64,000 nucleotides of DNA from Odontocerum albicorne (lineage: Eukaryota > Arthropoda > Insecta > Trichoptera > Odontoceridae). The position numbers were made by a program, and so were the translations under genes. The stretch is from NCBI GenBank assembly GCA_949825065.1, contig OX463847.1:33259164-33323163 (forward strand). The letters run 5' to 3'. Positions 23,350-34,749 of the stretch are shown piece by piece. The first letter of the stretch is position 1. Each line of letters opens with the position of its first letter. Under the pieces are notes generated by a model, which was not told the DNA's origin, did not search any database, and saw only the letters and a program-made list of their open reading frames with translations.

Positions 23350-23700
23350 TTGTTCATAATAATGTCAAAAATATTGATTTTTTTATATATGTAAGACACG
23401 TCTTTTGATAATTGTAGTTTTCATTCACAGTTAAGAAAGAACACTGGATTTTTACATCAAACAAATCTTTTGAAATTTTGATTCTCAACAAATGTCATCA
23501 ATACTGAATTTCAATATGGAACACATTCTTTGAGGATTCTTGTTCCCATCTTCTGTCAACAACAATAGATTTATATATGAGACACGTCCTTGGAGAATTC
23601 CACTACCCATTCGCTGTCAAGAACATTGAATTTTTACGAGTATATGAAACGCGTCTTTCCAATATTCGGTTCCCATCAATTGTCAACCAGACTATTTTTT
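23350..23700. repeat. Diverged 61-66-bp tandem repeat, five units
   Basis: Each unit starts GTCAA or GTCAT then an ATTGAATTTTTA-like phrase, a RAACACRTCTTT-like phrase and a final TTCCCATC. Unit starts lie at about 23362, 23429, 23494, 23555 and 23617. Copies are strongly diverged, so this is an old array. The 159-residue open frame beginning at 23577 spans it by chance and has no recognisable domain. Confidence 0.65.
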
Positions 23701-23739
23701 ATATGATCCACGTACACATACCATCACGCCATTTCCCTA

Positions 23740-24062
23740 TTGGGGTAGATAGATCGGAAAGAACACCAAATTTTCCTATTTTGACACACAAACTTCGTCT
23801 CTTCTACACCTTTTCATGTAACTCCTACGATTTTTTTAACTTTTTACGTTTCCTTCTTTCAAAATATTCCTCATTTGATTCAACCATACTTTCCTTGGTC
23901 TTCTACAACTATGCCTATTCCTTACATTTAAAAATATATTTGTTTTGTAAGTCTTACACAATTAAGTTTTTTACATGCACAAACTATTTCAGTATGCTCT
24001 TCTTTATCTTACTGAAAACATCAGTTTTAAGTTCACATTTATCCCAGATTACTTGATTCCGT
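23740..24062 (-). pseudogene. LINE C-terminal remnant
   Basis: The minus strand reads NRIRNQVIWDKCELKTDVFS, then KIKKSILK-FVHV, corresponding to DRIRNEVIRxxCGL ... KI-x-KG-x-LRWFGHV in intact LINEs. Further on, YFERRKRKKL matches the usual basic tail. Stops and frameshifts present. Same family as 58930-59325 (minus) and 53170-53410 (plus). Confidence 0.65.
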
Positions 24063-24795
24063 ATTCTGTTATGTATTGTTACTCTTTAGTATAAAATGTA
24101 TTCTTTTAGTATAAAATGAATAATTAAAAAATGAAGAATAATGTCAGTTTTTAAATAAGCTAAAAAGATATGGACAAGCCCGAGATCGGCCCATAAATTT
24201 GCCGCCTGCGTGCACAGTTCTCATTGGACACAAAGAAGCGAAGATCCTGCTTGTAATAAATATAGCAGACACACTGGATGTCTGCGGGTGTTCCGTTCGT
24301 GGAAAAACACTTATTATTTCTATCTATTTATATAATACAAAAAGCAGCAGTGCATATTATGTGTGAGTGGCACCCCATGTGTGGAATGACAAATTAATTT
24401 GCGAATTTTAATTGCATTCCACTTGCGTACATGAATGATATTCTCAGATAGAGATGTACTGTCTCACACCTATAAGCAATTAATGAAATAATAAAATCGT
24501 ATTTGGAAATCAATGAATTATAGATAGTAAAAAAAATCTACAACTATATTGCCCTAGGCGAAATAAGTAGTGTACACAGTATCGCCAGCAAAGAAAAAAA
24601 AACACCAAAGTAGGCTTCTATTGAATCTTACGAATTGCAAATATTATATGCACTCGTATTATGTTCATGTTAACAAAACATTTTGACGATTATTGTATCT
24701 TTTTTTAGATAATTATAAGGATATAATATGTTTATAGCATATATCATTTTAACTTATAATTTAGTTCCCTATGATATCGTAACATATGTGTTTAT
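24063..24795. other. No recognisable gene
   Basis: 24170-24310 is richer in G+C (CCGCCTGCGTGCACAG, GTCTGCGGGTGTTCCG) and may be an unassigned transposon fragment. The rest is AT-rich. Confidence 0.4.
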
Positions 24796-24799
24796 GGAT

Positions 24800-24945
24800 A
24801 GTCATTTGAATGATTTACGCGACTATGTAACTTGCTTCATTTTCTTTTGTCTGGTTGGCTTGAAGAGACTGCCGCCTGGTAATAAGCCCGCAAGACTGTA
24901 TTTGCAATAAAAGTGTTAAATAAATAAATATCAATAAGTGTTTCA
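24800..24945 (+). mobile_element. LINE 3' tail
   Basis: CTGGTTGGCTTGAAGAGACTG, CCGCCTGGTAATAAGCCCGC, GCAATAAAAGTGTTAAATAA. This is the recurrent insect LINE ending LVGWKRL...GNKPARLYLQ, stop, then AATAAA-like repeats. Confidence 0.65.
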
Positions 24946-25009
24946 ATTTATTATATAATATAACGTTTTTGTTGTATATTAACTATCTTTTTAAAGAGCT
25001 CTAGATATA

Positions 25010-25415
25010 AATCAATCCAACAATCTATCCCTTTGAAACCATGGTTTAATATTATAAGAATGAATAAGATGGAAGTGCCTGTCATGTGTCATTTGTGAAC
25101 GGATCACTGCGTGGTGGCTAGTCATTTTTACAGAATAGGTATTGTGGAGTATCCCGGCTGCGAGTGTGGTTTGAATGATGAAACTATAGACCATGTATTT
25201 TTCGGTTGTCCTTTGCGAGACAGATTAGATTAACTAAACGCTATATTTTTATCGCGTCTAATGCATGTTACGTTTCTTGTTTCTTCGATGAACGTTTCCA
25301 TTTATGGATCGATTGTTAAATTTTTTAAGCTTAATCAGTCGAAACTTTGAATTATCATGCTTTATAATTCTTTTAATTTGATGGCACAAATCACCCAAGT
25401 TTGAGTGGATTGCCC
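25010..25415 (+). pseudogene. LINE C-terminal Cys/His region
   Basis: 25090-25225 reads THHCVVASHFYRIGIVEYPG, then CECGLNDETIDHVFFGCPLRDRL. The CxC...H...C pattern (C-E-C-G, D-H-V-F-F-G-C-P) is the C-terminal zinc-binding-like module after the RNase H domain in jockey/I-group LINEs. A stop and drift follow. It is directly upstream of a LINE-A 3' UTR copy at 25430, which may belong to it or be an independent insertion. Confidence 0.75.
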
Positions 25416-25429
25416 ATTAAAAAAAATAT

Positions 25430-25815
25430 CTTTCTAATTTATTTCGAATGAGCTTTTTAAAGCACATCAAAATTTGTAACAATATATGAATACTTTACAT
25501 ATATACTACACTATATCTAAAGCTTAATGTGTAATTATTATGATATACTCGTATATTAGAAGATCTACAAAGGTTTCATTGTAGTTTGTCTTTTCTTGGG
25601 GAGTTTTCTGAGGTTTTCATACCAAATGTGCGGGAAAAACCCTAATCTAATTTACGCAGTCAACAACTTCTTATATGTATTTACACTGAAGTTATTTTAA
25701 TTTTGGTAATATTTTTAATCTGTCAATAAAAGTGGATACAATAACTGAGTTACGGCGCCTTTGAATACAGTCTAGTCTCTAAACGGCGTTATATTAATTG
25801 TTCTTTTATTATTAT
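25430..25815 (+). mobile_element. LINE-A 3' UTR copy
   Basis: It shares the ordered blocks of the 6498, 17690 and 34750 copies: ACATATATACTACACTATATC, GTAGTTTGTCTTTTC, CAGTCTAGTCTCTAAACGGCG and the final TTATATTAATTGTTCTTTTATTATTATTAT. Confidence 0.8.
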
Positions 25816-25872
25816 TATAAGCCTGGGTTGGAAGACATGCGTCTTACCAACTAGACCAAAACTTGTTACATA
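25815..25872 (-). mobile_element. SINE-A head fragment
   Basis: GCCTGGGTTGGAAGACATGCG then TCTTACCAACTAGACCAAAAC is the complement of the SINE-A tRNA-like head. It is attached directly behind the LINE-A tail. Confidence 0.55.
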
Positions 25873-26290
25873 CATGATACAGCGCAAGTATCTTTTCACT
25901 TTCTGTCCTTGTTATTCTTACAACCAACAATTTAAAAAAACAGTATGTTTTACTCAAATGAAGTTTTTGACAGTTGATTTGTAAATCTTTTATATTAATA
26001 AAAAAATAAAATGAGAATATGAATAGTAAACGTTAGCAGAGATATATGGGAAAAAGTCAGGAATAAATATGTTTTACTGCTCATTCCTGGAGCTGATGGG
26101 ATTATTCTCTTTTGCACGCAGATTGTATCATTGCATGAAGTCATCACAATTTGCATTGAGTGCGAGTTCTGTCTAAAAATGTCGAGAAATTATCATTTGT
26201 TAAGATATTCTTTTACGGTAGATTTAATTTTCCGTGTTTTATATTCTTGCTTCATGTAATAAATGTATCATAGATGTATTTATAAGTTTA
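25873..26290. other. No recognisable feature
   Basis: AT-rich; nothing assignable. Confidence 0.45.
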
Positions 26291-26294
26291 AGAC

Positions 26295-26500
26295 AACCTT
26301 TTCGACTTAGTTAGCAAAACATATGACTTCTGAACCCGCTGGTTACGGGTTCGGTTAATGTTGTTACTAAGCTTTTTAAAAAAATAAGTTCCAGACAGTT
26401 TTCACTTGAGATTTGTTTAAACAGCTTTCTGGCTGGTAAGAACATATTACCATAAGATAATAAACCTACCAGGTTTAATTGTGTACATCAAAAGTGTAAT
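26295..26500 (+). mobile_element. SINE-A copy, plus strand
   Basis: Head: CGACTTAGTTAGCAAAACAT then CGCTGGTTACGGGTTCGG (box A and box B regions). Body: TTCCAGACAGTTTTCACTTG, AGCTTTCTGGCTGGTAAGA, AACCTACCAGGTTTAATTGT. This shows the true 5'-to-3' order of the family and matches the complements of the minus copies. Confidence 0.75.
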
Positions 26501-26940
26501 ACAATAGTCTTTTGATCTCCAATGGCATGAACGACAAGTAATTCATTAAATAATGTAATTAATTTAATAATTATTAAAAAAAAAAATTGTAATATACATA
26601 TTATTTAAGAATTATAAAGATAACTTCGCGATTAAATCTAGTGTTTTTGACTCACAAAAAAAAGTAGTAACAATTAGTTCTGTATAAAAAAAACATAAAA
26701 CCTGTAAAAAAAATATTTCATTTATGCTGAAAAATATAAAAACATACCGAACAAAAGTATTTACTTCTATGGATTCAAATATTCTTTCTATGAAGTTTTC
26801 AAAGGGAACGAGTTTATCAAGAAAATTCTATGAAGTTTTCAAAGGAGACGAGTTCATTGACGTTTACGATGTAGGTGTTGAAATATTGATATTGTTATAA
26901 AAATAATAGAAATATTAAATCAGCAATAAAATTTATTTTC
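26501..26940. other. No gene; short local duplication
   Basis: TTCTATGAAGTTTTCAAAGG occurs twice (about 26785 and 26826), a 41-bp direct duplication. Otherwise AT-rich. Confidence 0.5.
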
Positions 26941-26947
26941 GTGATAA

Positions 26948-28085
26948 ATGGGCAAGATACTTAAGAGAGTGATTGTCTCAAGGCTAGTATTCCATCACGA
27001 ATCCAGTAATACATTCCCTCATGATCAATTTGGACTTAGGACAAGACACAACACGGTCCAGAAACTTACCCGTGTCGTGGAAGACGTGTCGATGGGCTTC
27101 AATAGGAACAGAAGTACTGGCATGGTACTGTTGGACTTTGAGAATGTTTTCGATACTGTCTGGCACGATGATCTTCTCCACAAACTTCTTCTCACTGGCA
27201 CTCCACTCTATCTTGTGAAAATACTTCAATCCTACCTTTCCAATAGAAGTTTCACAGTCACCACTCATCATTCTACGTCATTCACCAGGCCCATCCCTAT
27301 GGGTGTCCCCCAAGGCAGTATACTTGGACCATGACTATTTAATATCTACTCCCCCAAACTGTAAGTTCGTACTCTTTGCTGACTATGCGGCATGTTACGC
27401 ATCGTCACTCAAGGTGAATCGAGCTGGTCGCCGCTTTCAGATTGCTCTTGAGATACTTGAAAAATACTACTAGGACTGGAGGCTCAAAATCAATGACTCC
27501 AAAACTGAGGCCATCATGTTCTCCCACAAAATCAAGGAAAAAGTGGCATCGTTGCCCTTATTCATCGGTGGTTGCCTGGTTGAGTAGCAGGACGTGGTTA
27601 AATACCTCGGCCTGCACCTCCACCGGCGACTGACGTAGAAAATTTATCTGAGTACCGTCAGATAAAACCCTTATTCGTCCTATCTTGACCTATGCTGCAC
27701 CCATTTGGGGTAGTGTGAGTAACACGGATCACCTCGAAACTCCAGCGAGTGCAGAATAATGCATTCAAGATATATTTTAACACCTATCCCAGAACAAACC
27801 TTACCCGACTTCACGCCAAACAGCGAGAAGAAACCCTACAACACCCACATCCTCGCTTGAACCGTGAATTTCTATAAAAGTCAACAAAATCACAGCAATC
27901 CCTTAGTCGCTGCCTTGGGGGCTTACGAGTGTTAATCCGATCTACTCTTCCGTTATAAACACAGGCTCCCGAAGCATTATCTATTGCCTGACTAGTCCAC
28001 CTACAGTTAGCTGGGACGACCAAAGTCTGAGTGAATGTGATGGAATACGAGTATCCTGAACGAGTGGACTTGTTGTTGATAAATA
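26948..28085 (+). pseudogene. LINE reverse-transcriptase fragment (jockey-like)
   Basis: 26948-27334 covers RT blocks: MGKILKRVIVSRLVFH, HDQFGLRTRHNTVQ, GMVLLDFENVFDTVWHD (first catalytic Asp) and MGVPQGSILGP. After a stop the reading continues in shifted frames through LFADYAACYA, where the normal FADD box has its second Asp changed to Tyr. KINDSKTEAIMFSH, VVKYLGLHLHRRLT, RPILTYAAPIWGSVSNTDHL and the tail to about 28050 follow. Many stops and frameshifts; dead. The reading frame begins inside the domain, so the copy is 5'-truncated. Confidence 0.9.
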
Positions 28086-28340
28086 ATTAGTTGTAAGAAT
28101 TGTTATCTAGTTATAAGTAGTATGTAGGTGTTCATTTTTTCTAAGAAATCATATATCAAGATTAAAAAAAATAAAAATAAAATGAAATGTATGAAAATAA
28201 AATTCAGTAAGTTCATAAAATGTAATATATAAATAAGATTAGTTAAGTAATAAATTTGTGTATACTCGTATGTTAGGTATACCCTTGACAAATATTTGTA
28301 CATATCACTTTGTTTAATAAAAAAAAAACATATATAATAA
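28086..28340. other. A-rich LINE tail region
   Basis: AT-rich DNA after the LINE, with two TACGAGTA/TACTCGTA octamers (28046, 28263). Likely 3' UTR and tail, not assignable in detail. Confidence 0.4.
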
Positions 28341-28356
28341 AAAAAACAAAAAAAAA

Positions 28357-28500
28357 GGTTCCCAGCCCGGTAAACAGTTCGTCTGGTAAAAAGGTTCCCA
28401 GCCCGGTAAACAGTTCGTCTGGTAAAAACACTCCCATGCGCTTGACGTGTGCAAGTGTTCTTTTATTATTCCTAGCGGTAGCATTGTCAATACGAGCATT
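28357..28500 (+). mobile_element. SINE-B fragment with 36-bp duplication
   Basis: GGTTCCCAGCCCGGTAAACA..CGTCTGGTAAAAA occurs twice in tandem (28357-28392 and 28393-28428). It is followed by CACTCCCATGCGCTTGACGTG, the complement of the ACCAGACGA..TTTTTACC block of SINE-B. A run of A precedes it. Confidence 0.6.
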
Positions 28501-29465
28501 GGCGAAACGTGAGTTTCGTGCATATTCCAATGATTCTGAATCGAAATGTTCGATACATTTCGTTTACAAATCAAATAAAATTTATAATAAAGCGAACAAA
28601 AATATTACATTTGTGATCCTTAATACCAAATTATTTACAGATACCTACGTCCACCGAATAATGAATAATTCTCATTTCAAGCTATTTATAATATAATAGA
28701 GTTCTATAATATGTGCACCAGTAGAGGTTACGTATCCTTAATGTCAAGGAGAGTTCAGAAAATATATCTACGCTGTTTCTACATGAGTGAGTATGGGTAC
28801 GATCCTGGCTTTATCCTAGTTTATTTTCACTGGGAATGCTATCCTATATATCACTAGAAAGTGGAAGATCCTTGCGATTGAGTGTTCATTTTTTGCCTGT
28901 TTAAGGATCATCTGATAAACTCCGTCCTGGATAGTCATGGTTGGTATGTTCCAGATAATCATTTGAGGCAATGCACTCACAGATTGTTCTATTAATAATT
29001 ATGCAGAACCAACCTGCATTTGGAAATTCAAGTAGGTAAAGCAAATACACTGTTTAACCTTTATGTATCGCCAAATTCCTTCGAGGGATTTTTGCAATAT
29101 TATTGTAAAGTTCTATGTATTATTGTTTAATATTTAAGGCATATACTTGTATATTTACATATTATTTTCATATTGTTACATTGATTTCTCCTATCTCAAC
29201 TGCTTATACATTATACTCACATTTTTACATTAATTTCTCATATTTCAAATGTTTTGAAATACAGTTTTGTTACACTTGTCACATGTAATGTAATTACAGG
29301 TGACTTTGTTATAATGTTCTTTTATATACAATAAAATTTAAAAAAAATCTCAATTTTCATATTTATATACTTTTAAATCGCACAAAGAATGAAAACCCAT
29401 AATGAACAAATAATTGTTTTTTTGATAAATTAAATTGAGTTTAAACGGAGTTTTAATTGATAATT
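28501..29465. other. No recognisable gene
   Basis: 28700-29000 is less AT-rich (CGATCCTGGCTTTATCCTAG) and might be an unassigned LINE 3' UTR. No domain seen. Confidence 0.4.
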
Positions 29466-29730
29466 GGAACCATACGAAGACTACATGGAACCATACAAAG
29501 ACTACATGGAATTATACGAAGACTACATGGAACCATACGAAGACTATATGAAACCATACGAAGACTACATGGAACCATAGGAAGACTACATGGAACTATA
29601 CGAAGACTACATGGAACCATACGAAGACTACATGAAACTATACGAAGACTACATGGAACCATACGAAGACTACATGGAACCATACGAAGACTACATGAAC
29701 CATACGAAGACTACATGGAACCATACGAAA
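29466..29730. repeat. 21-bp minisatellite, about 12 copies
   Basis: The unit GAAGACTACATGGAACCATAC repeats in register. Variants: GGAATTATAC, GAAACCATAC, GGAACCATAG, and one unit one base short near 29696. Because 21 is a multiple of three the array is open on both strands for most of its length (EDYMEPY, RRLHGTI and their complements). These frames are a by-product of the period, not evidence of a protein. Confidence 0.95.
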
Positions 29731-30480
29731 AAAAAAATTGAATTTACTTTTTAGATAAACGAACAGTTACACTAATATAGAAACCTTAAAATAAAATTAT
29801 TTAAGAACTTAAAAAATAACGGGACATAAATTTGAAAATATGCACAATAATAACAATAGCTAAATTGCTAAGAAAAGCAAATGAAAAACAGTAGATGAAA
29901 GTAAATAAATAATAACATAGATATAAACAGAGAGCCACAAAATAAAAGAAATTAAAAACCTCCAAAAATACTAGATGAAAAATTTAATAAAAAGATGAAT
30001 AATAATTATAAAATATGTGTTTTAAACAACAAAAAACCTCATTATTAAAAATACAAAAGCGTTCAACAAAAAGACGAAGAAATTAAAACAGGAACAAAAC
30101 AACAAGTACATATATGAATAGGACTGAGAATATAAGGGTGGATCCGGCACGCAAGTTTGCCTGCCGATTGCAATACATTTGACAATCAGTGACCGTCATT
30201 TGTTACCCTCTACAAATGGCGGGGGATTAAAATGGACATAAGGGTTCTCTAAATATATATCCCTTCATTTTTATTTCAAACGAGACAATTCACATTGATA
30301 CAATGCTTCTTCGTGCAGAAGATCGTTGTCAACGAGTAAGTGCGGTATTTATAAAACTAGATGAAGGATTATTCATCATTATAGGTTTTTCTCATTTTCG
30401 ATAGAATTTTAAATTCAGATACGACATTAAAAAAACACCAAATTTGGGTTAATTAATATTAGTACGGAAGTTAAAAATGT
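29731..30480. other. No recognisable gene
   Basis: A-rich DNA. 30120-30360 is richer in G+C (GGTGGATCCGGCACGCAAGTT) and contains CAACGAGTAAGTGCGG, which could pass for a splice donor, but no exon can be supported. Confidence 0.4.
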
Positions 30481-30484
30481 TTTG

Positions 30485-30665
30485 GATTTCGCTTCCTTTG
30501 TATACAGTACAACTTGACAGACCTATTGCAATGTGGCAATTTATTCCAAACTACCAGATAGAGTTAAATTGCCTTACGTGAAAAATTTGACTAATTAAAA
30601 AAAACAGTATTAAACCCGACCGAACCCCTCCAGGCTGGAAGGCAAGGTTCTTAACAGTTATGGCA
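30485..30665 (-). mobile_element. SINE-A copy
   Basis: TTTGTATACAGTACAACTTG, CAATGTGGCAATTTATTCCA, then ACCCGACCGAACCCCTCCAG and AGGCAAGGTTCTTAACAGTT, the head complement. Confidence 0.8.
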
Positions 30666-31325
30666 CATAAGTCGTCAAACTATCATAAATGTATTATTAA
30701 TACAAACACAGTTTTTCCTTCTAAGAATGTATGAGTATGAAGAAAATAGGAAGGTGGTGAGTGCGGCTATTAAACTGGATACACCCTCACTTTTGTATAT
30801 TATATATTTAGTAAAAAACATATTTGGTAAAAATAAACGTGTCTAAAAACTATCAGGGAAAGATGTACGATAAATGTAAATACTCTGGTAAAACATAAAA
30901 AAAGGTAACAGAAATATATTTATAAAGCTAGAAAAAAAAGTATTTCTAATTAAAATGAAGTATAATTTCCTTAGTTTTATTTCGAAATGCTTTAAATTTA
31001 TTAAAAAACGAAAAAGAAAAGAAAACGAGGATTGTGTTATTATTATCCAGTAATACATAGATTGTAACACTTCGTGTCGAAAAAATTGTAATATTTTTGA
31101 TGCGTTCAACTAAGGAGTTTTCGATCTAAAATAAGTTTTTTCGTATGAAAATTTCCAATTAAACGAATACACCAAGGGAACCAACACATCACTAATAAAT
31201 TGGGAAATAAATTAAATGTTTTACAAACATATATACAATCAATCCCAATTTAGGATGTTGGTCGACAGACAAGATATCGTAAGTTAAATAGTTCATTTTA
31301 CGTTTACTTTAAAAAAAAATAAGAA
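30666..31325. other. No recognisable feature
   Basis: AT-rich; nothing assignable. Confidence 0.45.
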
Positions 31326-31329
31326 ATCG

Positions 31330-31530
31330 ATGGTCAAAGAAAGTGTGCCACGAAATAGAGACAGAGGCAGTGCGCCAGCAAGATGAAGTGATCAAGTAAA
31401 GGAATTGACTGGAAGAAGCCCGTACACCACCACGCAAATGGCAAGTGAATGAGAGTAGTAGAGGCTTGCCATCGCAACCTATACTAACAACATACCATAG
31501 ACCACAACCCTCAGTGATGAAGAGGGATAG
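31330..31530 (+). pseudogene. LINE C-terminal fragment
   Basis: 31368-31440 reads GSAPARWSDQVKELTGRSPY then TTTQMAS, the GRPPARWSDQIKEL-TG-x-x-Y-x-TTQ-A motif that ends many insect LINE ORF2 proteins. It continues as LTTYHRPQPSVMKRDR at 31480-31530. Stops and frame changes are present. Confidence 0.75.
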
Positions 31531-32539
31531 AAATGATGATGATAAAAAATGAAAGACGGGAAGAATGTACCTTTTTAATGCTGGTGCATTTATAGTTAGT
31601 TCATCCAACTATTCAGAAAGATGTAACCAAAAAGAGAAAAGCAGAGTAGAACTCTTTTAAAGAAAATAGAGTACCAAAAGGAATTGTACCGACAACCCGA
31701 GAGCTAGAAGAGAGGTACTCGTATCTTGCCACTAGGTTATTCATTAAAATTAAAATTTGTATATCAAAGTTAAAAACATCAAAATGAAAGCACATATCAA
31801 AAATAATCATGAGACGTAATTTAACATATCAGAAATAATCATAAAGCATAATTTAAATATTCTATATCTAATCATTCAACATTAAAACATCTCAGTTCTC
31901 GGTGATTCGTAAAAGAAGACTTTTCTGAATTCTAGTGAAATTCTCCAGAAATGAAGAAATGGAAAACGATCTTGAAGGCACTAAAAAAGTTAACTGCTAA
32001 AATTGTCGACAAAACATTTTTATAATTTTATTCCCTTTGATGTGAAATGGCCGACGATAAATTAAATAGATGTAACAATTCTAATGATAAAATATAACGT
32101 CTTTAATATTTTACTTTTAGGGGATTTTTTGCGTGTATTGAGGTAAATATATTTTTTGGGGTAAGTTGACGCTTTTTCAAATACGATGTCTGTCTGATGA
32201 CCATAAATTTTAATGAAAAATTAAGACAAGCATCAAAGCTTAAAACGAAATTAAACAAAAAATATAAGAACTCGTTGGAGATATAGAAAACTTTATATGT
32301 ATTGCATGTTAGATAAGAAAAAAAGGGTAAAACTACAAATTATTAAGTAGCCATAGTATATGAAAATAACTTACTTTTAAACACATATATTGGATAGATT
32401 TTTTATTTTTCCCTCCTTCATTTTAATTGAAAAAGGTAATTGGATATCTTCTTTTAAATATTCAATCAAAAAATCTTTTAAATGTTCATATGTTTTTCAA
32501 GTATACGTTACCCTATCTGAAAATATATTTTTTATTAAA
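31531..32539. other. No recognisable feature
   Basis: AT-rich; TACTCGTA at 31716. The last 100 bp resemble decayed satellite monomers. Confidence 0.45.
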
Positions 32540-34465
32540 AATATATGGTACTAACCATAAGATATTATCTTTTTCCGGTAAGAGATTTAGTAAAATTAAT
32601 AGTTTTTATTAAAAATATGTAGTGCTAATCAAGAGATGTTATCTTTCTCCGGAAAGAGAGTTAATAACATTAATAGTTTTTATAAAATATGTGGTGTTAA
32701 TCAAGAGATGTTATCTTTTTCCGGAAAGAGAGTTAGTAATATTAATAGTTTTTATTAAAAATATGTGGTGCTAATCAAGACATGTTGTCTTTTTCCGGAA
32801 AGAGTGAATAATATTAATATTTTTTTTAAAAATATGTGGTGCTAATCAAGGGATGTTATCTTTTTCCGGAAAGAGAGTTAATAATATTAATAGTTTTTTT
32901 ACTAAAAACATGTGATGCTAATCAAGAGATGTTGTTTTTTTCCGGAAAGAGAGTTAAATAATATTAATATTTTTTATAAAAATATGTGGTGCTAATCAAG
33001 AGATGTTGTCTTTTTCCGGAAAGAGAGTTAATAATATTAATAGTTTTTTACTAAAAATATGTGATGCTAATCAAGAGATGTTGTCTTTTTCCGGAAAGAG
33101 AGTTAATAATATTAATCGTTTTTATAAAAATATGTGGTGTTAATCAAGGGATGTTATCTTTTTCCGGAAAGAGAGTTAATAATATTAATAGTTTTTTTAC
33201 CAAACATATGTGATGCTAATCAAGAGATGTTATCTTTTTCCGGAAAGAGAGTTAATAATATTAATATTTTTTATAAAAATATGTGGTGCTAATCAAGAGA
33301 TGTTATCTTTCTCCGGAACGAGAGTTAATAATATTAATAGTTTTTTACTAAAAATATGTGATGCTAATCAAGAGATGTTGTCTTTTTCCGGAAAGAGAGT
33401 TAATAATATTAATCGTTTTTATAAAAATATGTGGTGTTAATCAAGGGATGTTATCTTTTTCCGGAAAGAGAGTTAATAATATTAATAGTTTTTTTACCAA
33501 ACATATGTGATGCTAATCAAGAGATGTTATCTTTTTCCGGAAAGAGAGTTAATAATATTAATATTTTTTATAAAAATATGTGGTGCTAATCAAGAGATGT
33601 TATCTTTCTCCGGAACGAGAGTTAATAATATTAATAGTTTTTTACTAAAAATATGTGATGCTAATCAAGAGATGTTGTCTTTTTCCGGAAAGAGAGTTAA
33701 TAATATTAATCGTTTTTATAAAAATATGTGGTGTTAATCAAGGGATGTTATCTTTTTCCGGAAAGAGAGTTAATAATATTAATCGTTTTTATAAAAATAT
33801 GTGGTGTTAATCAAGGGATGTTATCTTTTTCCGGAAAGAGAGTTAATAATATTCATAGTTTTTTTACCAAACATATGTGGTGCTAATCAAGAGATGTTAT
33901 CTTTTTCCGGAACGAGAGTTAATAATATTAATAGTTTTTTACTAAAAATATGTGATGCTAATCAAGAGATGTTGTCTTTTTCCGGAAAGAGAGTTAATAA
34001 TATTAATCGTTTTTATAAAAATATGTGGTGTTAATCAAGGGATGTTATCTTTTTCCGGAAAGAGAGTTAATAATATTAATCGTTTTTATAAAAATATGTG
34101 GTGTTAATCAAGGGATGTTATCTTTTTCCGGAAACAGAGTTAATAATATTCATAGTTTTTTTACCAAACATATGTGGTGCTAATCAAGAGATGTTATCTT
34201 TCTCCGGAACGAGAGTTAATAATATTAATAGTTTTTTACTAAAAATATGTGATGCTAATCCAGAGATGTTGTCTTTTTCCAGAAAGAGAGTTAATAATAT
34301 TAATAGTGTTTTACTAAAAATATGTGATGCTAATCAAGAGATGTTGTCTTTTTCCGGAAAGAGAGTTAATAATATTAATAGTTTTTATAAAAATATGTGG
34401 TGTTAATCAAGCGATGTTATCTTTTTCCGGAAAGACAGTTAATAATATTAATAGTTTTAATAAAA
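32540..34465. repeat. 74-bp satellite, about 26 monomers, with higher-order repeat
   Basis: The monomer core is GCTAATCAAGAGATGTT, then TTTTTCCGGAAAGAGAGTTA and ATAATATTAATAGTTTTT. I count 26 CCGGAA-type sites spaced about 74 bp apart. From about 33165 onward a four-monomer unit of 297 bp repeats: the marker CCGGAACGAG recurs at 33313, 33610, 33907 and 34204, and two successive units encode identical 76-residue frames. Single variants include CCGGTA (32575) and CCAGAA (34279). Open frames across it are a by-product. Confidence 0.97.
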
Positions 34466-34745
34466 CCATCAGGAAATACTAAGAATAAACTGAAATTCTG
34501 GTGACCATTATTTTATTATTTTTATAACCAAGTTCTTGTGCTTTTTGTGAATTGGACGTAAATATATAATATTATATAATACAAAAGAGACCCAACTCAA
34601 AACAACAATTGTTACACATCTCTGCAATTTAACTGAGAGATACTCGAAAGGATAATCTGGAAAATTTTAGAGAAATATCAAAAAAGTTTCTTTTCACTGG
34701 AAGTCATTAAAGCATCCTGAAGAAAGCACCAAATAATAAATAATC
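34466..34745. other. No recognisable feature
   Basis: AT-rich unique sequence between the satellite and a LINE-A copy. Confidence 0.4.
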
Positions 34746-34749
34746 ATAA

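Noticed and set aside
30300..30345. Host exon ending CAACGAG with a GTAAGT donor
   Set aside because: One good donor-like site is expected by chance in 64 kb, and no matching acceptor, conserved protein or second exon was found.
33210..34406. Repeated open frames of 76-102 residues (MLSFSGKRVNNIN type)
   Set aside because: They come from the 74-bp satellite; four monomers make 297 bp, a multiple of three, so frames persist by arithmetic.
32540..34465. CRISPR-like array
   Set aside because: Repeats are contiguous 74-bp monomers without unique spacers, in eukaryotic DNA.
32540..34465. STAT binding sites in each satellite monomer
   Set aside because: STAT sites need TTC-nnn-GAA; the monomer has TTC-nn-GAA, one base too short.
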